Shown piece after piece: positions 52,477 to 61,701 of a stretch of 64,000 nucleotides of DNA (positions are counted from its first letter, which is position 1; every line of letters starts with the position of its first letter). The translations under genes were made by a program, and so were the position numbers. Source of the DNA: JADGRA01 sp052143535 (GTDB lineage Bacteria > Myxococcota > Myxococcia > Myxococcales > Myxococcaceae); the NCBI GenBank assembly GCA_052143535.1, contig JBKQSS010000066.1, positions 1 to 64,000 on the forward strand, written 5' to 3'. The notes under the pieces are model-generated. The model did no database searches, was not told the origin of the DNA, and saw only the letters and a program-made list of their open reading frames with translations.

Positions 52477-54558
52477 CTATCTCCGCCCGCGCGCCCGCGT
52501 CCCGGCCCGACGCCGGCCACCGGAGCGCTCCTGGCGCGCCGGGGCCTCCTGCAACAGCGCTCGCGAGGGAGGCTTGAGGCCCAAGTCCATGTCCTTGAGG
52601 ACCAGCACCTGGTCGCGCAGCGCCGCCGCTTTCTCGAATTCCATGGCGTCGGCGGCCTGCACCATCTCCTTGGACAGCTGTTGAATGAAGGCCTTCACCT
52701 CATCCGGCCGCAGGACGTCATTGCCAGCGGCCAGCGCCTGTTCCAGCGGGTCGCTCCGGTACAGCACCTGGGACATGTCCAGGATGGCCTTCTTCACCCC
52801 AGCCGGAGTGATGGCGTTCTCCTGGTTGAAGCGCGCCTGGAGCGCCCGCCGCCGTCGCGTCTCGTCGAGGGCTTGCTTGATGGAAGCCGTCTCCTGGTCG
52901 GCGTACATCAGCACCCGGCCCTCGAGGTGCCGCGCGGCCCGGCCGATGGTCTGGATGAGGCTCACCCGGCTGCGCAGGAAGCCCTCCTTGTCCGCGTCGA
53001 GGATGGCCACCAGCGACACCTCCGGGATGTCCAGGCCCTCTCGGAGCAAATTGATGCCCACCAACACGTCGAATTCCCCGCGCCGCAAATCCCGGATGAT
53101 GGCCGTCCGCTCCAGCGCGTCGATGTCCGAGTGCAGGTAGCGCACCCGGACGCCGACGTCGGCGAAGTACTCGGTGAGGTCCTCGGCCATCCGCTTGGTG
53201 AGGGTGGTGACCAGCACCCGCTCCTTCTTTGCTGCCCGAAGCCGCACCTCCTCGAGGAGGTCCTCCACCTGGCTCTGCGCCGGCCGCACCTCCACCTCCG
53301 GGTCGAGCAGTCCGGTCGGACGGATGACTTGCTCCACCACCACTCCGTGGGCCTTCTGCAGCTCGTACTCCCCCGGTGTGGCGCTGACGTAGATGGCCTG
53401 AGGCACCATCTGCTCGAACTCGCTGAAACGCAGCGGCCGGTTGTCCAGCGCCGAGGGAAGCCGGAAGCCATACTCCACCAGCGTCTCCTTGCGGCTTCTG
53501 TCCCCCCGGTACATGGCGCCCACCTGGGGCACACTCTGGTGACTCTCGTCCATGAAGACGAGCAGGTTCTCCGGGTAGTAGTCGAGCAGGCACGGCGGCG
53601 GCTCGCCCGGCGCGCGCCCGGAAAGGTGGCGGCTGTAATTCTCAATCCCGTTGCAGAAGCCCACCTGCTCAATCATCTCCAGGTCGTACCGGGTGCGCTC
53701 CTCTAACCTTTGGGCCTCCAAGAGCTTGCCCTGGCTCTTGAGCTCACCAAGCCTTGTGCCGAGCTCCTCACGGATGCCGCGCACCGCCAGCGCCCGTTGC
53801 TCCTCTCCCGTCACGTAGTGGCTCGCTGGAAAGACGGCCATTTTGTCCAGCTCACCGAGCGTCCGCCCCCGCAGCGGGTCGAACTCCACAATCCGCTCCA
53901 CCGTGTCCCCGAAGAACTCCACCCGGAGCGCCCGCTCCTCCTCGTACGCTGGAAACACCTCCACCGTGTCCCCTCGGACGCGGAAAGTGCCGCGGTGGAA
54001 GTCGATGTCGTTGCGCTCGTACTGGGCATCCACCAGCCGCCGCATGAAGACGTCCCGGCCGAGTTCCTCGCCCCGCGCTGCACGGAGCGCCAGGTTGACG
54101 TAGCTTTTGGCCGTCCCCAGGCCATAGATGCAACTCACCGAGGCGACGATGATGACGTCGTCGCGCGTCTGGAGCGAGCGCGTGGCCGAGTGGCGCATCC
54201 GCTCAATCTCGTCGTTCACGAACGAGTCCTTCTCGATGTAGGTGTCCGAGGAGGGCAGGTACGCCTCCGGCTGGTAGTAGTCGAAGTAGCTGATGAAGTA
54301 CTCGACCGCATTGTGGGGAAACAGCTCGCGGAATTCGCCGTACAGCTGCGCTGCCAGCGTCTTGTTGTGCACCATCACCAGCGTCGGCCGCTGCACCTGT
54401 TGGATGACGTTGGCCATGGTGAACGTCTTGCCCGAGCCGGTGACGCCGAGCAGGACTTGGTGCGCATCTCCGCGCTGCACTCCCGCCACCAGCTCGTCGA
54501 TGGCGCGGGGCTGGTCTCCCTGAGGGCGGTAGCCGGTGGTGAGCTGGAGGGCGGGCAT
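52477..54558 (-). CDS. uvrB: Excinuclease ABC subunit B
   Basis: A 693-residue DNA helicase-like subunit. Walker A GVTGSGKTFT, beta-hairpin YFDYYQPEAYLPSSDT, DESHQ, the helicase motifs VGINLLREGLDIPEV and QTIGRAAR, and a C-terminal UVR domain (AMEFEKAAALRDQ) for UvrC contact are all present. ATG 54558 starts the domain at the usual point; 61 upstream in-frame residues have no family sense. A 20-residue Arg-rich tail follows the UVR domain. It heads the repair operon. Confidence 0.96.
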   Translation of the reverse strand: MPALQLTTGYRPQGDQPRAIDELVAGVQRGDAHQVLLGVTGSGKTFTMANVIQQVQRPTLVMVHNKTLAAQLYGEFRELFPHNAVEYFISYFDYYQPEAYLPSSDTYIEKDSFVNDEIERMRHSATRSLQTRDDVIIVASVSCIYGLGTAKSYVNLALRAARGEELGRDVFMRRLVDAQYERNDIDFHRGTFRVRGDTVEVFPAYEEERALRVEFFGDTVERIVEFDPLRGRTLGELDKMAVFPASHYVTGEEQRALAVRGIREELGTRLGELKSQGKLLEAQRLEERTRYDLEMIEQVGFCNGIENYSRHLSGRAPGEPPPCLLDYYPENLLVFMDESHQSVPQVGAMYRGDRSRKETLVEYGFRLPSALDNRPLRFSEFEQMVPQAIYVSATPGEYELQKAHGVVVEQVIRPTGLLDPEVEVRPAQSQVEDLLEEVRLRAAKKERVLVTTLTKRMAEDLTEYFADVGVRVRYLHSDIDALERTAIIRDLRRGEFDVLVGINLLREGLDIPEVSLVAILDADKEGFLRSRVSLIQTIGRAARHLEGRVLMYADQETASIKQALDETRRRRALQARFNQENAITPAGVKKAILDMSQVLYRSDPLEQALAAGNDVLRPDEVKAFIQQLSKEMVQAADAMEFEKAAALRDQVLVLKDMDLGLKPPSRALLQEAPARQERSGGRRRAGTRARGRR

Positions 54559-54866
54559 GCGGGGCCTGCTACCTCTAACGCAGCCATGCGACGGCACCAT
54601 GCCTCGGCACCTCCCCGAGAGCTCGAAAATTGAGGCCTGGAGAGGACGCCGTCCCCCCCGCCGGAGCTGGGCCTCCCCTTTTCTTTGGGGGGGGACGGCT
54701 GCCCCCCACCGGCGGCCGCGCCCCACGGGCAGGCCCCCCAAAGGGGCTGGCTGGAGTCCGGACGTCCAAGCGCGTTAACCTCCTCTCAGTCAGGCGAAAC
54801 AGCTCCCCAAGTGTGCAAACACGCACTCTTTGTGGGGGGGGGCTGGCCGGTTTGGGAAGTGCTGCG
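54559..54866. other. Divergent regulatory region between uvrB and a TonB-like gene
   Basis: No gene lies here. It contains two long G runs (eight at 54687-54694, nine at 54834-54842); the second ends 24 bases before the TonB-like start. The first can form a hairpin with the following CCCCCC. Promoters for both genes should be here, but no LexA-type box was recognised by eye. Confidence 0.45.
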
Positions 54867-55571
54867 ATGTTTGACTCCGTCCTTGGCCGCACCCTCGGCG
54901 CCCCCGGGCGCCCGGCAGTGGGGGCCGCCGTCTCTTGTGGCCTGCACCTCCTCGTCCTCGCCGTGGCGCTGCACCTTTCCCACCCCACCGACGTCTCCGG
55001 GCTCACCTTCATCCCGGTGCATTTCCCACACGGGCTTCAGGCCGGCGGCTTGGCCGAGCGCCCGAAGGCTGCCGCCGCCACGCCCACCCGGCGGGGCTCG
55101 GCAATGCGCCCAACGACGGCAGGGCCGACGCCTGCCCCAGCCGGGGAGGACGCCGTGAGCCGGCCCAGCGCCGCAACCAACCCCGGCAGCGGAACGGCCG
55201 AGGGCCTCGGGCAAAACCCAGCGTCCGTCGGCGCCGACTCCCCGTGTGCGACGCCGTCCTGTGGCGCCCCCCTCTCGGAGCCGCCGCCGCGCTTCCTCAC
55301 CCCAGAGATGCAGGTGCCGCAGCTGGTCTCTGGCCCGGAGCCCCGCTACCCGCTCGCCGCGGCCCTCGAGCACGTCGGCGGAAACCTCCTGGTGCGCTGC
55401 ACGGTGACGGCCGAGGGAGAGGTGAAGGACTGCCTGGTGCTGAAGAGTCTCCCCTACCTCGACGAGCCCGTGCTGGCCGCGCTGCAGGCCCGGCGCTACC
55501 GGCCAGCGCTCTTGGACGGAAAGCCAGTGTCGGTGCGGATGGTATTCCCGGTGCGCGTGCTTCCTCCCTAA
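54867..55571 (+). CDS. TonB-family energy transducer-like protein
   Basis: A 234-residue protein. The N terminus has one membrane helix (about 18-38, AVSCGLHLLVLAVALHL), then an Ala/Pro/Gly-rich linker, and a TonB C-terminal domain (150-232): PRYPLAAALEHVGGNLLVRCTVTAEGEVKDC, then EPVLAALQARRYRPALLDGKPVSVRMVFPVRV. Five Cys residues may pair in the periplasm. ATG 54867 is chosen because it opens the membrane helix. No exbBD adjacent. Convergent with cysS. Confidence 0.82.
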   Translation: MFDSVLGRTLGAPGRPAVGAAVSCGLHLLVLAVALHLSHPTDVSGLTFIPVHFPHGLQAGGLAERPKAAAATPTRRGSAMRPTTAGPTPAPAGEDAVSRPSAATNPGSGTAEGLGQNPASVGADSPCATPSCGAPLSEPPPRFLTPEMQVPQLVSGPEPRYPLAAALEHVGGNLLVRCTVTAEGEVKDCLVLKSLPYLDEPVLAALQARRYRPALLDGKPVSVRMVFPVRVLPP

Positions 55572-55576
55572 GCCCC

Positions 55577-57055
<1,479 letters not shown>

Positions 57056-57139
57056 CGGGCTCCTCGGGTACTACCTTCCTTGGGACAGACGGGCGTGATT
57101 GGCTGCATACTAGAACCTCGCCCCGAAGGGGGCGTCCCC

Positions 57140-57880
57140 ATGGCTCCACCCAACCCCAAGCGGCCGCCCAGGCCTCGCACCCCTCCGGACGACAACGAGA
57201 CGGACGACGGCGAGCTGCCCTTCGACGAGCGCGACGCCACGCCGTTGCGCGCCGACGACCCGAAACCACAGCGGGTGACCACCTACCCGGCGCTGAAGCC
57301 GGGGCGGAGCCGCTCTCGAGCGCGGGACACGGCGCTGGCCGGGGGCTTCGCCACCGCGAGCCTGGCTGCACCGGAGAGTTCCGAAGTTTTCCTCTACGCC
57401 GAGCGGGGGCCGGGCGCCGGCCAGCTGCTCCCCATCGCCCCGGGCACCTTGGTGCTGGGCCGCAGCAGCAGCGCGGACCTCCGGCTGCCCCACGCCTCCA
57501 TCAGCCGTCGCCATGCCCGGCTGCAGCGCCGGGGCGAGCGCTTCTTCCTCGAGGACCTCGGCAGCCAGAACGGCACCTACCTCGACGAGGAGCGCCTCTC
57601 GGCCGAGCACGAGGTGCTCCCCGGCCAGCGCATCCACATTGGCCCCGCTGTCCTGTGCCTGCGGCGCCCGGGCGCGGCCGACGGCGCGGCAGAGGAGGCC
57701 GACGCCCACCCGGACGCCTGGTCTCCCGCCCTCAGCCGGCAGCGGCTGTGGCGAGTGGCCATTTTGGCCGGCGCCGCTGGCTTCCTGCTGGCTGCGCTGC
57801 TCGCCCTCGGGCTCGCCCGCATGCAGACGAGCCCCCCCGCGCGGGCGGCCGAGCCCGCGGCCGCGGCCGTTTCCCGCTAA
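57140..57880 (+). CDS. FHA-domain membrane protein
   Basis: A 246-residue protein. The N-terminal 75 residues are acidic and Pro/Arg-rich, then an FHA domain (about 80-170: LVLGRSSSADLRLPHASISRRHARLQ, FFLEDLGSQNGTYLDEE) with the usual Gly-Arg-Ser and Ser-x-x-His phosphopeptide-binding residues, then one membrane helix at 210-232. FHA domains bind phosphothreonine; in myxobacteria they often serve Ser/Thr kinase networks or secretion. ATG 57140. No kinase gene is adjacent. Confidence 0.85.
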   Translation: MAPPNPKRPPRPRTPPDDNETDDGELPFDERDATPLRADDPKPQRVTTYPALKPGRSRSRARDTALAGGFATASLAAPESSEVFLYAERGPGAGQLLPIAPGTLVLGRSSSADLRLPHASISRRHARLQRRGERFFLEDLGSQNGTYLDEERLSAEHEVLPGQRIHIGPAVLCLRRPGAADGAAEEADAHPDAWSPALSRQRLWRVAILAGAAGFLLAALLALGLARMQTSPPARAAEPAAAAVSR

Positions 57881-57908
57881 CCCCCTTCCGCCCACCGGGC
57901 TTTCGCCT

Positions 57909-58538
57909 TCAGCGGCGGCGGAGCGCGTCGAAAAGCAGCCAGCCGTTGAAGGCCGCAAACAGCCCGAGCAGCACGGCCGCCGCCACCGCACCCCAGTCCT
58001 GCCGCGGGCGCTCGCCCTCGAGGACAACCCACAGCTGCCCGTCCACGGGCCGAAGTCCGGAGAGCTGGCGGGCGCCGGCAAAAGCCTCCCGGTAGGCGGG
58101 CGCCTCGGCCTCGCTGAGAAGCCGGCCCCGGACGGCGAAAGGCGTCGGCGCCGGAGGCGGCGGGGGCCGTCCGACGGTCCACGCCTCGGAGGGAAGCGGC
58201 GCCCGGCGGACCAGCAGTGGGGTGTCCAAAAGGCCCACCACCAAGAAGGGCCCCTGTCGGTCCTGGCCCCAGAAGGCCCGGGCTGCCGGCGTGCCGTGGA
58301 CTTGCACGTAACGGTTGGAGCGCGGGGCCTCCAGCCGGTAGTCCCCTTCCCGGCCCAGCGTCACCGCCTCGCTGGAGGAAAGCGCGTAGACGACATCCGG
58401 CAGCTCCCGGAACAACAAATAGAGCGCGCCCAGAAGGCACACCAGCGCCACCGGCGCGCGGACGAAGGAAGCCCGGCGAGCGCGCAGCCGCGCCTGCAAC
58501 TCGGCGATGCGCGCGTCACGGTGCTCGGGGGCCCGCAT
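57909..58538 (-). CDS. Hypothetical membrane protein
   Basis: A 209-residue protein with a membrane helix near residues 28-45 and another near 185-203, so both ends are near the membrane and the middle (50-180) is outside. No family recognised. It converges on the FHA gene (stops 28 bp apart) and is followed on the same strand upstream by cdnL (58580-59074), about 40 bp away, so the two may share a transcript. Confidence 0.6.
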   Translation of the reverse strand: MRAPEHRDARIAELQARLRARRASFVRAPVALVCLLGALYLLFRELPDVVYALSSSEAVTLGREGDYRLEAPRSNRYVQVHGTPAARAFWGQDRQGPFLVVGLLDTPLLVRRAPLPSEAWTVGRPPPPPAPTPFAVRGRLLSEAEAPAYREAFAGARQLSGLRPVDGQLWVVLEGERPRQDWGAVAAAVLLGLFAAFNGWLLFDALRRR

Positions 58539-58579
58539 TCCAAGGAAGCGAGAAGGACGCCCCCCGTCTTCAGGGGAGC

Positions 58580-59074
58580 CTAGGGAATGTTGAAGATGCT
58601 CTTGAGGTCCGCCTCAATGGCGTCCTCGGTGCAATTCTTGGCCAGCGAGAGCTCCTTGATGAGGAGCGCGCGTGCCGTGTCCAGCATCTTGCGCTCGCCG
58701 AAGGAGAGGTCCTTGTCGCCCTTAAGCAGGTAGAGGTCGCGCAGCACTTCGGCAATTTCGAAGACGGAGCCGGTCTTGATTTTCTCCATGTACTCCCGGT
58801 ACCGACGGTTCCAGGTGGTGGAGTCCACCGAAATGTCCTTCTCGCGGAGGATGGCGTAGACCTGCTCCACGTCCTCCTCGCTGATGATTTCCCGCAGTCC
58901 GACCGAGCCCACCTTGTTGATGGGAATCATGATGCGCATCCCGTTTTCCAGGATGCGCAGGACGTAGAACGATTGCCGCTGTCCGGCGACTTCGGTGTGC
59001 TCGATGCCCATCACCTCGCCCACCCCTTGGCCGGGGTAAACGGCCTTGTCGCCTGTCTTAAAGCTGGTCTGCAC
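58580..59074 (-). CDS. cdnL: CdnL/CarD-type RNA polymerase-binding transcription factor
   Basis: A 164-residue protein, the length of myxobacterial CdnL. It reads MQTSFKTGDKAVYPGQGVG at the start (GTG at 59074), a Tudor-like RNAP beta-binding domain, then STTWNRRYREYMEKIKTG and a helical C-terminal domain (FGERKMLDTARALLIKELSLA). It binds RNA polymerase and stabilises open promoter complexes, chiefly at rRNA promoters; essential in Myxococcus xanthus. A longer in-frame start would add 20 residues against the family start. Confidence 0.96.
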   Translation of the reverse strand: MQTSFKTGDKAVYPGQGVGEVMGIEHTEVAGQRQSFYVLRILENGMRIMIPINKVGSVGLREIISEEDVEQVYAILREKDISVDSTTWNRRYREYMEKIKTGSVFEIAEVLRDLYLLKGDKDLSFGERKMLDTARALLIKELSLAKNCTEDAIEADLKSIFNIP

Positions 59075-59124
59075 GGACGCGGCTGCCTCCTGCCGTCGGA
59101 GCGGCGGATGTAGGGAAAGCGGCG

Positions 59125-59153
59125 TCAATACCATGGGTTGCGTGAAAAATCAA
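59125..59153 (-). promoter_or_regulatory. Candidate sigma-70 promoter of cdnL
   Basis: On the minus strand TTGATT (59153-59148) and TATTGA (59130-59125) lie 17 bases apart, about 50 bases before the GTG of cdnL. Spacing and -35 box fit; the -10 box is only fair. Confidence 0.35.
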
Positions 59154-59542
59154 CCGCTTCTCTTGACGCCGCGAAACGGGAGCCACTAGCGTCTCGCCTT
59201 TCGTCCCGCGACCGGGGTTTCCGGGCTCGGTCGAGCCGCCCGAAGCGCGGCTTGCGCCCTGCCGAAGGCAGCGGGACGTCCCCTCCTTCATCGCCGTGGC
59301 GGTGGCCCAAAGTGTCCTCTTGGGGGAGACCGGCCCAAGAGAGTCTCCACGACTCGGCCCAAAGGGGCGTCTCCAGGGTGTCTTCTCGGACCTCGCCAGC
59401 CCTCTCACCCCCGGCTCGTTCTTCCCAACCTCATGACTTCGCTTATTTTTCTCCCTGGTACGCCGCATGCTCTCCCAAGGGACGTGGAAGAGGAAAGCGC
59501 AACAGAGACGGGTGGCTGCCGACAGGCAGTCGGGGGCGTCTT
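59154..59542. other. Intergenic region upstream of cdnL, no gene seen
   Basis: A 390-bp stretch without convincing coding on either strand. A plus-strand TTGACG (59163-59168) may be part of a promoter. Long shadow frames give Ser/Arg/Pro-rich nonsense. It may hold an extended leader or regulatory region for cdnL; no known RNA family was recognised. Confidence 0.4.
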
Positions 59543-59908
59543 TTGAACGCTCCTGGGCCACTGGACCTCGAGGTGCTGGGGCAGCTGCGAGCGCTTGCGG
59601 GCAACCGGGGCGCCTCGCTCGCCGACGACGCCATTGACGCCTTCCTCCAGGAGTTCCCGGCGCGGCTGCGCGTGCTGCGGGACAGCCTGGCCCAGTCCGA
59701 CTGGCGCACAGCCGAGCACTGCGCGCAGGCCATGCGGGGAATTTCAGCCACCTTGGGCGCCCGCGAGGTGGGGCGCCTGTCCGGCGAGCTGGCCGAAGCG
59801 CTTCTGCGGGGCTCTGGCGGCGAGGCGGCGGCACTCCTCAGCAAGCTCGAGTCCGCCGGGACGGAGGCAATGGCGGCCCTCTCAGCGCAGCGAAGCCCTT
59901 CGCCCTGA
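59543..59908 (+). CDS. Hpt-like protein lacking the phosphorylatable histidine
   Basis: About 121 residues from a TTG at 59543 (start uncertain). A four-helix Hpt pattern is clear (LDLEVLGQLRALAG, IDAFLQEFPARLRVLRDSL, CAQAMRGISATLGAREVGRLSGELAEAL). Hpt domains carry the phosphate on a His in aHxLKGxxxxLG; here that position is Gln62 (CAG). A His three residues earlier (His59) is out of register. So it probably cannot act in a phosphorelay, unless this is a base error. It could be a receiver-binding inhibitor, as with other histidine-less pseudo-Hpt proteins. Convergent with the CBM9-like gene. Confidence 0.68.
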   Translation: MNAPGPLDLEVLGQLRALAGNRGASLADDAIDAFLQEFPARLRVLRDSLAQSDWRTAEHCAQAMRGISATLGAREVGRLSGELAEALLRGSGGEAAALLSKLESAGTEAMAALSAQRSPSP

Positions 59909-59966
59909 CTGACAGAAGCCTCAAAGTTCCGCGCCCTCCCCCTTCGCCAGCCCCCCTGAGGAGGGA

Positions 59967-61139
59967 CTACTCCTCGAAGACGAGCCAGCCGAAGCGGTTG
60001 AGGGCATGGAAGTCTCCCACCCGGGGAGGCGAGAAGGCCTGCCCTTCTGCCTCCTTGCGGCTGTGGAACACCAGCCGGTAGAGGTTGAAGCGCCAGCGGT
60101 CGCCCACCCGGGGAGGCACATGCGGCACCGCCGCCAGCCTCTCAATGGGGATGCGCATTTCGACGCGCCACCCCTGGTCGGTGTCGCTCGCGTCGTTGAG
60201 CGTGCCCTGGACGGTGACGGCGGTGAGGGCCTGAGAGTCCCAGGACAAGTCCATGCCCTGGCGCCGCTCGGGGAAGTAGGCGTCGAAGAGCACGTTGGCG
60301 GGGCTCACTTCAATTTCGTTGTAGGTCCGGCCGTCCCCGTCGGCGTCGATGAAAATCTCCACGGCCTCCTGGGTGTAGAGGGGCTCATCACGCTTGGTGA
60401 AGGTGCTCCAGACGTCCGTGTCCTCGCAGTCGAAAGAGACGTAGAGGTAGCGGTCATCCCAGAGAAGCCGCGCCGTGGTGCGGACCCGCCCCGGGCTCCC
60501 ATCGAGGCTGTTGACCAGCGTCACCGGCGCGGCGCGGGCCCAAGCCGGGTCGTCCAGGAGGCCGTCGATGGTGGGCGGCGGCCGCGCGCGCACCACCCGG
60601 TACTCGGGAAGCGTCGGGGAGAGGCTTTCCAGCAAGGGCCCCACCATTCGGTTCTGCCCGTCCTGGGCCCCCGGCTGGTCGACCGCCAGCCGCTCGTCTC
60701 CGCGCCAAAAGCCAAGCAGGACGCGCGCCGCCCCGACGCCCGGGGGCAAGGTGACGTCCTGCGTGTCCTCGAAGACTTTGCCCACCGGAAAGGACTCGAG
60801 CGGCCTGGAAAGGGGATGGTCGTCGTTGGCCAGCATTTGCCCGGTGCGCGGGTCCACCAGGTGGACAAACAGCTGGAAACCCGCCGGCAACGGGCGCAGG
60901 GGCAGGAAGAAGTGGGTGAGGCGCACCGGTGCTCCGGGCTCGGGCGAAAGAGGCACGACGCGGGCCCCGACGTACCTCAACGCCCCGCCCCCCCAGCTGG
61001 CCCCGCTGGTGAAGCTCAGCCCCACCGGGCCGGCGTCCGTCCGGGTGGCCGTCGGGGCGCGCCCCCTCGGGCCGGCCTGCTCGTCGCGGCAGCCGGTGGC
61101 ACACAACAGCACAAGAAGGCTCGTGGCAACTCGGCGCAT
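59967..61139 (-). CDS. Lipoprotein with CBM9/DOMON-like domain
   Basis: A 390-residue lipoprotein: lipobox LLVLLCATGC (Cys about residue 17), a middle beta-rich domain (60-190) and a C-terminal CBM9-like domain (195-390) with PPTIDGLLDDPAWARA, ARLLWDDRYLYVSFDCEDTDVW, EAVEIFIDADGDG and WRVEMRIPIERL. CBM9 folds bind sugars or heme-like ligands; in such proteins the DADGDG loop may hold calcium. It is probably in the outer membrane. It lies 84 bp after the PH-like gene on the same strand. Confidence 0.78.
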   Translation of the reverse strand: MRRVATSLLVLLCATGCRDEQAGPRGRAPTATRTDAGPVGLSFTSGASWGGGALRYVGARVVPLSPEPGAPVRLTHFFLPLRPLPAGFQLFVHLVDPRTGQMLANDDHPLSRPLESFPVGKVFEDTQDVTLPPGVGAARVLLGFWRGDERLAVDQPGAQDGQNRMVGPLLESLSPTLPEYRVVRARPPPTIDGLLDDPAWARAAPVTLVNSLDGSPGRVRTTARLLWDDRYLYVSFDCEDTDVWSTFTKRDEPLYTQEAVEIFIDADGDGRTYNEIEVSPANVLFDAYFPERRQGMDLSWDSQALTAVTVQGTLNDASDTDQGWRVEMRIPIERLAAVPHVPPRVGDRWRFNLYRLVFHSRKEAEGQAFSPPRVGDFHALNRFGWLVFEE

Positions 61140-61223
61140 GGACGTCTGCTTTACCCCACTTGGCCCGGGCCGCTCGCCTTGGGACGCCCCAAAAAAAGAC
61201 CAGGGCGGAGTCAGCGGCTTTTT

Positions 61224-61688
61224 TTACGAATTCTGGGGCGCCAGCCCGGCGCGCTCCACCAGCAAAGCCACCAGCCGCCGGTGGTGGGCGAAGAAGCTGG
61301 TGAAGTGCACCCCACGCCCTCGGCCGCGAATGGCGTACACCGTCACCGGACCGGGCCAGACGTCGACATGGAGAATGTCCCCGAAGGCGAAGTGCTCGGT
61401 GCGCACCATGCCGCGATAGGTGACGCCCATCGCGTCCACCTCGATGGCCGCCCGGGCGTAGTAAGCGTGGCTCACGCCGAAGAAGGCGACGAAGAAGAGC
61501 GCCGAGAGGAACGTCTTGAGTGGCACCCCGTGAAACGTCAGCAAATAGACGAGCACCGTCAGCCACAGCAAACCGGCGAGGCCCATCGACACGGCAAGGA
61601 TGGGAGCTGGCCGGAACACCTCGCGTTGGTTGGCCGCGCGCACTTCCACAGGCGACAAGGGTAATGCCGCCGGTGGCCGCGGCGCCAT
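61224..61688 (-). CDS. Small membrane protein with PH-like cytosolic domain
   Basis: A 154-residue protein with two adjacent membrane helices (about 32-52 and 60-78) and a beta-rich end (AIEVDAMGVTYRGMVRTEHFAFGDILHVDVWPGPVTVYAIRGRGRGVHF), the layout of bacterial PH (bPH/YdbS-like) proteins. The start ATG at 61688 has a run of seven G immediately before it as ribosome-binding site. The stop overlaps a T7 tract. Function unknown. Confidence 0.68.
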   Translation of the reverse strand: MAPRPPAALPLSPVEVRAANQREVFRPAPILAVSMGLAGLLWLTVLVYLLTFHGVPLKTFLSALFFVAFFGVSHAYYARAAIEVDAMGVTYRGMVRTEHFAFGDILHVDVWPGPVTVYAIRGRGRGVHFTSFFAHHRRLVALLVERAGLAPQNS

Positions 61689-61701
61689 GCCCCCCCAACG
61701 G

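Noticed and set aside
61191..61225. A7 and T7 tracts 21 bases apart between the PH-like and CBM9-like genes
   Set aside because: No G+C stem of useful length between them, so not called a terminator; it may be a weak one.
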